DNA of 11,074 bases from Bacillota bacterium (lineage in GTDB: Bacteria > Bacillota_A > Clostridia > Acetivibrionales > DUMB01). The DNA lies in contig JAMOAC010000108.1 in assembly GCA_023621975.1 (NCBI GenBank), positions 1 to 11,074 of the forward strand, written 5' to 3'. This document shows, one piece after another, positions 6,404-11,074 of the stretch. Position 1 is the stretch's first letter, and each line of letters opens with the position of its first letter. A program made the position numbers and the translations under genes. The notes under the pieces are model-generated. The model made no database searches. It was given only the letters and a program-made list of their open reading frames with translations, and was not told the origin of the DNA.

Positions 6404-7804
6404 TCAAGCCCTTGTGCAATGCAACGATTCATCAGGCTCATTTAGCCTTACAGAGTCTTTGCGGACCCGATACCGTGCATAGAAAAAGCTTGCTACCTGC
6501 CCGATTCCTGCCAATGTCCATGTGATGGGATAGCATGCAAAAAGCATCATAACAGTGGGATACCAGGCAAAAAAGGTGACCAGCCAGACAATACGCAACA
6601 GGCACGCACCCACCAGCGTGCAAAGCATAGGCAGGATGGAAAATCCCATCCCGCGTGTCAAACCAGGAAATACATTCATAATTCCACATGCGAAGTATGC
6701 TGCCATCATTACATTCAGGCGCAGCATGCCAAGCTCAATAACCTCTTGGTCTGACGTATATATCCCAAGCAGCTGTCTGCCAAAAAGCAATATTATGCCG
6801 CCCATTACTATCCAGGTAACAAAAATCAGCACCGTGCAAACCTTGGCAATAGTGTCAATCCTGTCATATTTCTTCGCGCCCATGTTCTGCCCCGTAAAGG
6901 TTATTGCTGCGTTGTAATAGGCATTCATAGTAGTACCGACAAAGTTTTCTATGTTATTTGAAGCGGAACTGGCTGCCACCATGGTAGAGCCAAAAGAATT
7001 CACGGCTGACTGTATCAGCACATTGGAAATGGAAAACAACGCGCTCTGAAGGCCGGCAGGCAACCCGATCCTGGTAATGTTCTTCAGTTTTTTGCCATCA
7101 ATACGCATTTTCCTCGGTACAAAGCGAATGGCTCCGTCGGACTTCATAAGGCATACTATGATAAGCAGCGTCGAAATATACTGTGAAATTACAGTAGCCC
7201 ATGCAACACCTTCAACGCTCATCCTGAGTACTATTACAAAAAACAAATTCAGTACCACGTTCACACTTCCGCTGATAATTAAGTAATACATCGGGCGGCG
7301 GCTGTCTCCTGTGGCTCGAAGAATGGCTGCGCCGAAATTGTAAACCATGCTGGCAGGTACACCTATAAAATAAATTTTCATATACAGCGTAGACAAATCG
7401 ATAATGTCCGCCGGTGTACCCAGAAGAGCCAGCAAAGGTTCGCAAAAAACGAATCCTATTACTGCGACAAAAAAGCCGGCAATAATGCTAATTGCTATGG
7501 AGGTGTGGACAGATCTCCTCACATCGCTGAACTTGCCAGCCCCGTAATCCTGTGCCACGACGACACTCGTACCGGCAGACAAACCTATAAATGATGTGAC
7601 AATAAGGTTAATAAGGGCACCTGTGGCACCTACGGCAGCAAGCGCATGGCTGCCTGAAAAACGTCCGACGACTATTATATCGGCTGCATTGAACAGCAGT
7701 TGAAGAATGTTCATTGCCATTATTGGCAGGGAAAATATCAATATTTTACTGAATAAGGGTCCGCTGCACATATCCATATCGTGTTCGCGGTTCCGTAAAA
7801 TCAT
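6404..7804 (-). CDS. MATE-family multidrug/cation-coupled exporter
   Basis: This 466-residue membrane protein has about twelve hydrophobic segments in the two-bundle arrangement of MATE transporters. These expel cationic drugs or metabolites in exchange for Na+ or H+. Typical family segments are LPIMAMNILQLLFNAADIIVVGR near residues 25-48, the GLSAGTSVVVAQDYGA stretch in the first bundle, LPAGLQSALFSISNVLIQ near the middle, and NAAITFTGQNMGA in the second bundle. It belongs to the NorM/DinF-like bacterial type, and the substrate cannot be read from sequence. I chose the ATG at 7804, with AAGGAAG ten bases upstream. An ATG at 7811 is closer to that site but out of frame. No linked regulator gene is present. 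The long leader and the direct repeats upstream are candidate control elements. Confidence 0.93.
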   Translation of the reverse strand: MILRNREHDMDMCSGPLFSKILIFSLPIMAMNILQLLFNAADIIVVGRFSGSHALAAVGATGALINLIVTSFIGLSAGTSVVVAQDYGAGKFSDVRRSVHTSIAISIIAGFFVAVIGFVFCEPLLALLGTPADIIDLSTLYMKIYFIGVPASMVYNFGAAILRATGDSRRPMYYLIISGSVNVVLNLFFVIVLRMSVEGVAWATVISQYISTLLIIVCLMKSDGAIRFVPRKMRIDGKKLKNITRIGLPAGLQSALFSISNVLIQSAVNSFGSTMVAASSASNNIENFVGTTMNAYYNAAITFTGQNMGAKKYDRIDTIAKVCTVLIFVTWIVMGGIILLFGRQLLGIYTSDQEVIELGMLRLNVMMAAYFACGIMNVFPGLTRGMGFSILPMLCTLVGACLLRIVWLVTFFAWYPTVMMLFACYPITWTLAGIGQVASFFYARYRVRKDSVRLNEPDESLHCTRA

Positions 7805-7892
7805 AAAACATTCGCTTCCTTTTCAATTGTTACTGTTTAATTTGTGTTGCTATTTAATTTATAACTATGTCAGTCACTAACTTATATAAATA

Positions 7893-7921
7893 TAAACTCA
7901 AATTTTTTTATTAAACTCAAA
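7893..7921. repeat. Direct repeat, period 19 bp, upstream of MATE
   Basis: TAAACTCAAA occurs at 7893-7902 and again at 7912-7921. Each copy is followed by a T tract, on the same face of the helix within about two turns. It could be a paired operator in the MATE leader, or chance in AT-rich DNA. Confidence 0.45.
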
Positions 7922-7938
7922 CTTTTTTCAATAAAAAG

Positions 7939-8011
7939 TGGGCTAATAGAGGTTAATTCTTATTAAAAGCAAAGCTACTTTCCCTCAAAAGCCCATAGCC
8001 ATAAATATGGC
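7939..8011 (-). promoter_or_regulatory. Nested hairpin leader structure upstream of MATE, class not identified
   Basis: On the minus strand a GCCAU-AUUU-AUGGC hairpin (7998-8011) is followed by an outer stem UGGGCU/AGCCCA (7990-7995 with 7939-7944). Inside the outer stem sit GAGG/CCUC (7983-7986 with 7949-7952) and the small hairpin AGC-UUU-GCU. The outer stem is followed by AC and five U residues, so it can act as a terminator-like attenuator. It lies inside the transcript predicted from 8085-8112. I could not match it to a known riboswitch. A relic transposon end is another possibility. Confidence 0.45.
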
Positions 8012-8084
8012 ACGCCTTGTTTCCATATTGGTCAATAATAATTTACACAATAGCAATAGTAAACTATTTTTACATAATTATTAT

Positions 8085-8112
8085 ATTATAAGCCATTTCT
8101 TCTCTTTGATAA
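8085..8112 (-). promoter_or_regulatory. Candidate promoter for the MATE leader
   Basis: On the minus strand TTATCA (8107-8112) is followed after 16 bp by TATAAT (8085-8090). Transcription would start near 8078, giving a leader of roughly 270 bases before the MATE start codon. Confidence 0.45.
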
Positions 8113-8246
8113 AGTGCTCTTGACAAATTTCTATTTATTACATAATGAAATGTTAACAAATTTATTAATTATCGCACAATGATTTATTAAATTATTCCTG
8201 TATTGCATGCTTATGTCATCAATAATAGCTGGGCCGGTTCGCTTGT

Positions 8247-8300
8247 GTCAGCCTGAACGCCCATGTCAGCATGAATGCCTACGTCAGCCGGACAACTGGC
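8247..8300. repeat. 18-bp tandem repeat, three copies
   Basis: Units 8247-8264, 8265-8282 and 8283-8300 each begin with GTCAGC. The first two differ at only a few positions and the third has diverged further. The unit is six codons long and GC-rich against an AT-rich background. It directly follows the end of the pseudogene at 8307. Read on the minus strand it gives a hexapeptide repeat (ADVGIH, ADMGVQ), but there is no credible start codon. Confidence 0.75.
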
Positions 8301-8306
8301 AGGCTG

Positions 8307-8690
8307 TCAAATCAGCTTTAACGCATCCAGAAAACTATGAATAAAGGAAGGTAACAGGATATTTCCTGTCCGTGCATACAAAATTATCATTAAGATGCTA
8401 TAAACTATTCCACCGCCAATGTTATTCATTTTGAAGTTATATCCTTTTTCTTAAGAAAAACTATTACCAACACTCCAATAACAGCGGGAACTGAAAAAAT
8501 TGCACCATGAATTAATTCTGCCAAACTTGCATTGCAAGGTAAAGGAATGCCATTATTCCTCAACAGCATTAAAAAACAACATGTCCAGGTTATAAAAAAG
8601 CAATAAAACAACAGCCCTGACAAACCATCTGCCCGGCCTGAACGGCTTAAACAATTCTTCTGGAAATATTGAAAATAATGTTTTATTCAT
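8307..8690 (-). pseudogene. Frameshifted remnant of a small membrane protein, probably CPBP (CAAX protease-like) family
   Basis: The ATG at 8690 follows GAGG at good spacing and begins MNKTLFSIFPEELFKPFRPG, but that frame stops at 8553. Removing one T from the run of six (8594-8599) joins it to another frame. The result is an 87-residue product with two membrane segments, the first RAVVLLLFITWTCCFLMLL, ending at a TGA at 8426. An overlapping ATG (8429) opens a third frame of 40 residues, ending at 8307. It contains GGGIVYSILMIILYARTGN and PSFIHSFLDAL, which resemble the last conserved helix and the HxxxN/D motif of CPBP proteases. The catalytic EExxxR core is missing. I infer a decayed gene with an internal deletion. 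Two small intact membrane peptides are the alternative. Confidence 0.5.
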
Positions 8691-8739
8691 GGCAACCTCA
8701 ACGCTTATGTATTTTTGATGAGCCTTTGCCCAGGTTTTC

Positions 8740-8765
8740 AGTATTATACAAGTTAAGTATTATAC
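8740..8765 (-). repeat. Duplicated TATAAT-containing 10-mer between DUF2500 gene and pseudogene
   Basis: GTATAATACT on the minus strand occurs twice (8756-8765 and 8740-8749), with a 16-bp period. The upstream copy has TTGAGC 18 bp before its TATAAT, so it may be a promoter for the former gene at 8307-8690. The second copy could be a duplicated -10 element. Confidence 0.4.
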
Positions 8766-8768
8766 GAG

Positions 8769-9170
8769 CTAGCTTCTGCTCCGCTCAAATCCCAGGTAGC
8801 GCGTACCTTGAAATGTGAGCCTGCCAATGTCATTTTCCGCGAGCATTCCATAATCGGTACCGCTGACTCTAAATTCCAAACGGTCACCACTGGCTACTTC
8901 AAAAGTAACATAATATGTGGTTGATGACGACATATGGTGCACATCGTGAGTCCCTGTGCCGTGATGATAGCTGCGAACATCAGCCCGTTTAGTTACTACC
9001 TTTGCATCAACCGTGAGAACAGGAGATTCATTGTTTCTTTTCCACTGTTTTATACCTTGTACTGTTCGTACTATAATAGTGCCAAATACAATAACAAACC
9101 CCAGTATTATAATTACAGGGACGATATTGAACATTATATTGCCAAATCCGTCAAAGGGTGAATATCCCAT
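8769..9170 (-). CDS. DUF2500 family membrane-anchored protein
   Basis: The 133-residue protein begins with one hydrophobic segment (about residues 11-36, IMFNIVPVIIILGFVIVFGT region). A basic stretch follows (VQGIKQWKRNN), then a soluble beta-rich domain with VLTVDAKVVTKRADVR, the His- and Ser-rich loop HHGTGTHDVHHMSSS, TTYYVTFEVASGDRLEFRVSG and GRLTFQGTRYLGFER. This order is that of DUF2500, a widespread family of unknown function. The N-in or N-out orientation and the role are not known. The His-rich loop could bind a metal, but that is only a suggestion. I chose the ATG at 9170, with GGAGGG nine bases upstream. It may once have been cotranscribed with the gene remnant just upstream. Confidence 0.85.
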   Translation of the reverse strand: MGYSPFDGFGNIMFNIVPVIIILGFVIVFGTIIVRTVQGIKQWKRNNESPVLTVDAKVVTKRADVRSYHHGTGTHDVHHMSSSTTYYVTFEVASGDRLEFRVSGTDYGMLAENDIGRLTFQGTRYLGFERSRS

Positions 9171-9204
9171 ATTTATTATCCCTCCGAGAGTATAAACGAT
9201 GTTT

Positions 9205-9300
9205 TTATCTGCTTTTGGCAAGATTAATCTGCTCAACCCATTTATCCGGGCTGCTTACAACGAATTTTTCCGTTTTGCCGTTTAGCAATTCAACAGTTAA
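9205..9300 (-). pseudogene. Possible C-terminal gene remnant upstream of the DUF2500 gene
   Basis: The minus frame reads TVELLNGKTEKFVVSSPDKW and then VEQINLAKSR before a TAA at 9205. It looks like natural protein sequence and recalls the last strand and helix of bacterial PH-like domains. A stop lies directly upstream at 9301-9303 and there is no start codon. Another frame upstream carries NRKFKADPELIN before stopping at 9290. A frameshift between the two would join them. The upstream end is overrun by the antitoxin promoter at 9366-9394. I treat it as a decayed fragment, and chance coding is possible. Confidence 0.3.
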
Positions 9301-9365
9301 TCAATTCCGGATCAGCTTTAAATTTTCTGTTATAGATACCCCAATTTATTATTTTAAATTTAACA

Positions 9366-9394
9366 GTTTACTTCACTTGTAACTGTGCTATAAT
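9366..9394 (+). promoter_or_regulatory. + strand promoter for the candidate antitoxin RNA
   Basis: A perfect TATAAT (9389-9394) is preceded by TGC, an extended -10. GTTTAC (9366-9371) lies 17 bp upstream, or TTTACT 16 bp upstream. Transcription should begin near 9401. It is the only strong + strand promoter in the window with a matching terminator downstream. Confidence 0.65.
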
Positions 9395-9400
9395 ATAAAT

Positions 9401-9479
9401 AAGGATGGCGACGCTTGTTGCTGTCAGGTTTGTACGATAGGGTTATATTCAGAAACGGTTTTTTTAAAACCGTTTTTTT
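9401..9479 (+). ncRNA. Candidate type I antitoxin RNA (RNA II-like)
   Basis: About 79 nt lie between the promoter at 9366-9394 and the terminator at 9453-9479. A 5' hairpin can form from GAUGGCGAC (9404-9412), loop GCUU, and GUUGCUGUC (9417-9425), with some G-U pairs. It converges on the toxin gene and shares the terminator hairpin, so the 3' ends are complementary. This size and layout match the regulatory RNA of Fst/par loci. It also contains a short ATG frame of 11 codons with an AAGG site, which I regard as incidental. Confidence 0.55.
9453..9479 (+). terminator. Shared terminator hairpin of the toxin-antitoxin locus
   Basis: The arms AAACGGTTTT (9453-9462) and AAAACCGTTT (9466-9475) form ten base pairs with a three-base loop. 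On the + strand the hairpin ends in seven T residues, so it is strong for the + RNA. On the minus strand the tail is only TTTCT, so it should be leakier for the toxin mRNA. The toxin TAA codon lies inside the hairpin. Confidence 0.85.
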
Positions 9480-9616
9480 CTTTGTCTTTCAGGCTGTGGT
9501 TGAAGCAATTTATTTGTAATTAATTTAACTGACACCCCTACTCCAATAGGTATGGCTATATATTTCATAATCCAAAAGGTAATATAGCCAAATGCAGTAT
9601 AGAGGTCCTCGCGCAA
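9464..9616 (-). CDS. Small membrane toxin candidate, Fst/par-like type I toxin
   Basis: The 50-residue product begins MREDLYTAFGYITFWIMKYI, continues AIPIGVGVSVKLITNKLL (21-38), and ends in a Gln/Pro/Arg/Lys-rich tail. One membrane segment followed by a charged tail is the plan of type I toxins. The PI-x-VG-x5-I spacing (23-33) matches that of Fst (APIFVG...MIS). Such peptides insert in the membrane and block growth when the antisense RNA is lost. The start is TTG at 9616, with AGGAGG eight bases upstream. A GTG nine bases upstream of the TTG overlaps that site and is unlikely. It has its own promoter (9748-9776), a folded 5' leader and the shared terminator. A non-toxic small membrane peptide is the alternative. 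Confidence 0.6.
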   Translation of the reverse strand: MREDLYTAFGYITFWIMKYIAIPIGVGVSVKLITNKLLQPQPERQRKKRF

Positions 9617-9635
9617 ATCAACCACCTCCTCTCAA

Positions 9636-9687
9636 GTGAATTCCCTGCAGCAACTATAACGTCGCCATCCTCACGAGTGGGAATCAC
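9636..9687 (-). promoter_or_regulatory. Folded 5' leader of the toxin mRNA
   Basis: On the minus strand GUGAUUCCC (9679-9687) can pair with GGGAAUUCAC (9636-9645), with one bulged U. It encloses a second hairpin, GGCGAC/GUUGCU, that belongs to repeat block A. The outer stem ends five bases before the AGGAGG site, so folding could limit ribosome access, as reported for par mRNAs. Confidence 0.5.
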
Positions 9688-9747
9688 AAGAAAGGAACCC
9701 GAAAAGACATACACCCTATCTCAAACCTGATTACTGGCTATATTTAT

Positions 9748-9776
9748 ATTATAAGGCAAAACATTTTAATTTACAA
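9748..9776 (-). promoter_or_regulatory. Promoter of the toxin gene
   Basis: On the minus strand TTGTAA (9771-9776) and a perfect TATAAT (9748-9753) are separated by 17 bp. Transcription would begin near 9741, giving an mRNA of about 290 nt with a 125-nt leader. Confidence 0.7.
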
Positions 9777-9785
9777 TATTTTCTT

Positions 9786-9799
9786 AGAACATTTGTTCT
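9786..9799. promoter_or_regulatory. LexA/DinR-like dyad upstream of the toxin promoter
   Basis: AGAAC-ATTT-GTTCT contains the GAAC-N4-GTTC dyad that LexA binds in Firmicutes. It ends ten bases before the toxin -35 element, centred about 50 bases upstream of the predicted start. There is no + strand gene that it could serve. A chance match in AT-rich DNA is possible. The remaining sequence to 9943 contains no gene. Confidence 0.4.
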
Positions 9800-9943
9800 G
9801 TATTGGTGCTGGTAAATATGTGCTAATGATGCATACTATAACTATAATATCGTCTAATCCGTTCTTAAAAGAAATCCATTAACACAGAAATTTTATTTAC
9901 TTATCCGACAGACAAAATTGATGCTCTATATCAGGAATAATGG

Positions 9944-10231
9944 TTATTCGGGATTGCAATAAGTTTCTTTTAATGTTTGTATAATCTTTTTAATCCTGTC
10001 ATCATTAATATGATAAACGTTGTGAAGCCCGTATTTGTCAGAATCTATAATACCGTAAGCCTTCAAAAGGGACAAATTTTGGGACAAAGCCGATTGAGAT
10101 ATGGCAGGTATTCTTTCGTGTATTTCACTGACGTTCATCGGCCTTTCGATCAAGTAACACAAAATCATTAATCTATGCTGGTTTGCCAAAACTTTCAGTA
10201 AATCCGCTATTTCTTTTGCCTCTCTCTCCAC
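9944..10231 (-). CDS. ArsR-family repressor with BigR/SqrR-like cysteine pair
   Basis: This 95-residue winged-helix repressor has the recognition region ISQSALSQNLSLLKAYGII (44-62) and the wing NVYHIND. The classical metal motif ELCVCD is absent (MNVSEIHERI stands there instead). Cysteines sit at 25 (RLMILCYL, second helix) and 92 (LKETYC, last helix). BigR, SqrR and YgaV place their redox cysteines in the same helices, about 66 residues apart. There a tetrasulfide link formed by per- or polysulfide releases DNA. I infer a sulfide- or redox-responsive repressor. The start is GTG at 10231, with AAGGTG seven bases upstream, one base after the preceding stop, so it is the last gene of the Fe-S operon and probably autoregulates it. 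Confidence 0.88.
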   Translation of the reverse strand: MEREAKEIADLLKVLANQHRLMILCYLIERPMNVSEIHERIPAISQSALSQNLSLLKAYGIIDSDKYGLHNVYHINDDRIKKIIQTLKETYCNPE

Positions 10232-10232
10232 T

Positions 10233-10808
10233 CTATTTCACCTTCTTTCTGTACTTCAACGTGCTTATAGCCTGAGTCATAGTACCCATTGGGCAATAAA
10301 CACACCACGAGCGGGGTTTGAAGAAAAACATCGTTACCAGTCCTAAAATTGTAGATGTAAGCATAACACTGTAAAACCCGAAGGCAAACTGGGCAACCCA
10401 GGGTGATACTGCGCCGGTATATGTCCAGTTCCAGGGAAGCTTAATCGTCCATAAAAGCGTGACCACTTCCCTTAAATCATTAGTTCCATTGAAAACCAGA
10501 TAAGTGGAGAAAAGCATTGATATAAACATTGTCATAAAAAATGCCAAAAAGCCATAGCGAAACCATCTGCTTCTAATAAATGCAGGGATGTTGCGGTTTG
10601 AAGAAAGTTTCAGTCTGCCTCCCAATAACTCAAATAACTGCCCTCTTCCGCAATAGCTGTTACAGTATATTTTGCCTTTGCCTGTTATAGACAGCAACAG
10701 CGGAGTAATAAAGCAAATCAGCCCTATCCAGGCAAACAAAATATTAAAAAAGCCTGAAATCATATATATTGCGGAAAATATCCACAAATAATCATTCCAC
10801 TTTTTCAT
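10233..10808 (-). CDS. NapH-like membrane iron-sulfur protein
   Basis: The 191-residue protein has about five hydrophobic segments and two cysteine motifs at the membrane surface, CNSYCGRGQLFE (Cys49, Cys53) and CVYCPMGTMTQ (Cys169, Cys172). These are the half-sites of the NapH/MauN/NosR-C type (Fer4_5-like), in which quinol or membrane electron transfer is linked to soluble ferredoxin-like clusters. Unlike full NapH it has no fused C-terminal ferredoxin domain. That role could be filled by the separate ferredoxin encoded just upstream. I chose the ATG at 10808, with AAGGAGGT six bases upstream, overlapping the ferredoxin stop (ATGA). An upstream start at 10853 would lie inside the ferredoxin gene. 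Substrate and pathway are unknown. Confidence 0.85.
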   Translation of the reverse strand: MKKWNDYLWIFSAIYMISGFFNILFAWIGLICFITPLLLSITGKGKIYCNSYCGRGQLFELLGGRLKLSSNRNIPAFIRSRWFRYGFLAFFMTMFISMLFSTYLVFNGTNDLREVVTLLWTIKLPWNWTYTGAVSPWVAQFAFGFYSVMLTSTILGLVTMFFFKPRSWCVYCPMGTMTQAISTLKYRKKVK

Positions 10809-11002
10809 GAAGCAACCTCCTTTTCCACAACTTGAATTACCGACGCAGGACATGCTTTTTCACACTTTTTGCAACCAATACATAAAGCTTCGTTAACAAC
10901 TGCATAAATTCCATAAAAAATTGTTATGGCCTTACGCGGGCAGCTTTTCGCACAAACACCGCATGCCACACATTCTGCCTGATTTACAGTTGCCTTTTTC
11001 AT
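10805..11002 (-). CDS. 2[4Fe-4S] ferredoxin
   Basis: The 65-residue protein has two complete cluster motifs, CVACGVCAKSCP (Cys11, 14, 17, 21) and CIGCKKCEKACP (Cys41, 44, 47, 51). This is the layout of clostridial low-potential ferredoxins that carry electrons in the cytoplasm. The C-terminal tail VVEKEVAS is slightly longer than in minimal ferredoxins. The ATG at 11002 has AAAGGGG six bases upstream. Its TGA overlaps the next ATG, so it is translationally coupled to the membrane Fe-S protein. It is probably the dedicated partner of that protein. Confidence 0.93.
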   Translation of the reverse strand: MKKATVNQAECVACGVCAKSCPRKAITIFYGIYAVVNEALCIGCKKCEKACPASVIQVVEKEVAS

Positions 11003-11074
11003 GTTATTCCCCTTTCCTGTTTAATATTTGACAGTTTGAACGTTTGCTCAGTATAATTGCTTGATCAAAACAAC
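11003..11074 (-). promoter_or_regulatory. Partial promoter region of the Fe-S operon
   Basis: On the minus strand TATACT (11050-11055) is a fair -10 element. The matching -35 would fall at or beyond the window end. A perfect TTGATCAA palindrome (11061-11068) lies in the spacer, where a repressor such as the ArsR protein could bind. Support is limited because the region is cut. Confidence 0.35.

Larger units (their letters stand above)
7805..8306. other. AT-rich region of about 500 bp without a gene, upstream of the MATE gene
   Basis: I see no credible coding sequence here on either strand. From the MATE gene outward it holds a 19-bp-period direct repeat (7893-7921), a nested palindromic structure (7939-8011), a minus-strand promoter (8085-8112), an AT-rich stretch and an 18-bp tandem repeat (8247-8300). 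The whole block probably serves as MATE leader plus the decayed end of the neighbouring pseudogene. Confidence 0.5.
9403..9730. repeat. Two blocks repeated inversely around the toxin gene
   Basis: Block A begins GGATGGCGACG and ends near GTTGCTG. It occurs at 9403-9423 on + and 9650-9670 on minus. Block B, TCAGGTTTG followed by GATAGGGT, occurs at 9424-9443 on + and 9713-9730 on minus. Both convergent RNAs therefore carry the same-sense copies, in the order A-B in the + RNA and B-A in the toxin RNA. They are not simple terminal inverted repeats, because the order is not mirrored. Confidence 0.75.

Noticed and set aside
8120..8148. Perfect TTGACA on the + strand with a poor TAATGA-like -10
   Set aside because: There is no + strand gene or terminator downstream, and the -10 match is weak. 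AT-rich chance is likely.
8426..8623. 65-codon minus ORF beginning at TTG as an intact gene
   Set aside because: It has no ribosome site at the TTG. The real start signal is at 8690 in another frame, so it was treated as part of a frameshifted gene.
9403..9670. Terminal inverted repeats of a MITE
   Set aside because: The repeated blocks occur in A-B then A-B order on the + strand rather than mirrored, and I see no target-site duplication. The toxin locus explains the promoters and terminator better.
9935..9949. GAATAA-TGG-TTATTC palindrome at the ArsR stop codon as a terminator
   Set aside because: The stem is short and A/T-only with no T tract after it on the minus strand. It is not a convincing terminator.

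Overview
The window looks like chromosomal DNA of an anaerobic, low-GC Clostridia-type Firmicute. All clear protein genes lie on the minus strand. The reasons are: two radical-SAM [FeFe]-hydrogenase maturases, a BceRS-type two-component pair, purine-rich Shine-Dalgarno sites of the GGAGG type, sigma-A-like promoters with AT-rich spacers, and a clostridial 2[4Fe-4S] ferredoxin. A cellulolytic-clostridia relative is a guess.

Layout, in + coordinates. 1-143: a promoter and a strong hairpin on the minus strand, probably the control region of a gene to the left. 150-2028: a BceS-like intramembrane-sensing kinase and its OmpR-type regulator, separated by a GC-rich array of about five degenerate 31-33 bp tandem repeats. 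2108-4951: a hydrogenase maturation operon read TM1266-type regulator > hydE > hydG; hydF is not here. Upstream (4991-5243) is a promoter and a leader of about 220 nt ending in a strong intrinsic terminator only 27 bp before the first ribosome binding site, so the operon appears to depend on read-through. 5334-6155: uppP (undecaprenyl-diphosphatase). 6404-7804: a MATE-family exporter behind a long AT-rich, structured, non-coding leader. 8307-8690: remains of a small membrane protein gene, probably CPBP/CAAX-protease-like, broken by frameshifts. 8769-9170: a DUF2500 protein. 9205-9300: a short possible gene remnant.

9366-9799 holds the most interesting item: a compact candidate type I toxin-antitoxin locus of the Fst/par kind. 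It has a 50-residue membrane peptide on the minus strand and a convergent + strand RNA of about 79 nt with its own promoter. The two transcripts meet at a shared terminator hairpin that contains the toxin stop codon. Two sequence blocks are repeated in both RNAs, in the same sense, and a GAAC-N4-GTTC dyad (LexA/DinR-like) lies just upstream of the toxin promoter.

9944-11002: a tightly coupled operon, ferredoxin > NapH-like membrane Fe-S protein > ArsR-family repressor. The repressor lacks the classical metal motif but has two cysteines placed as in BigR/SqrR/YgaV persulfide sensors, suggesting a redox- or sulfide-responsive electron-transfer unit.

Functions rest on motifs and family recall. 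The RNA structures were paired by eye. No database search or folding program was run.
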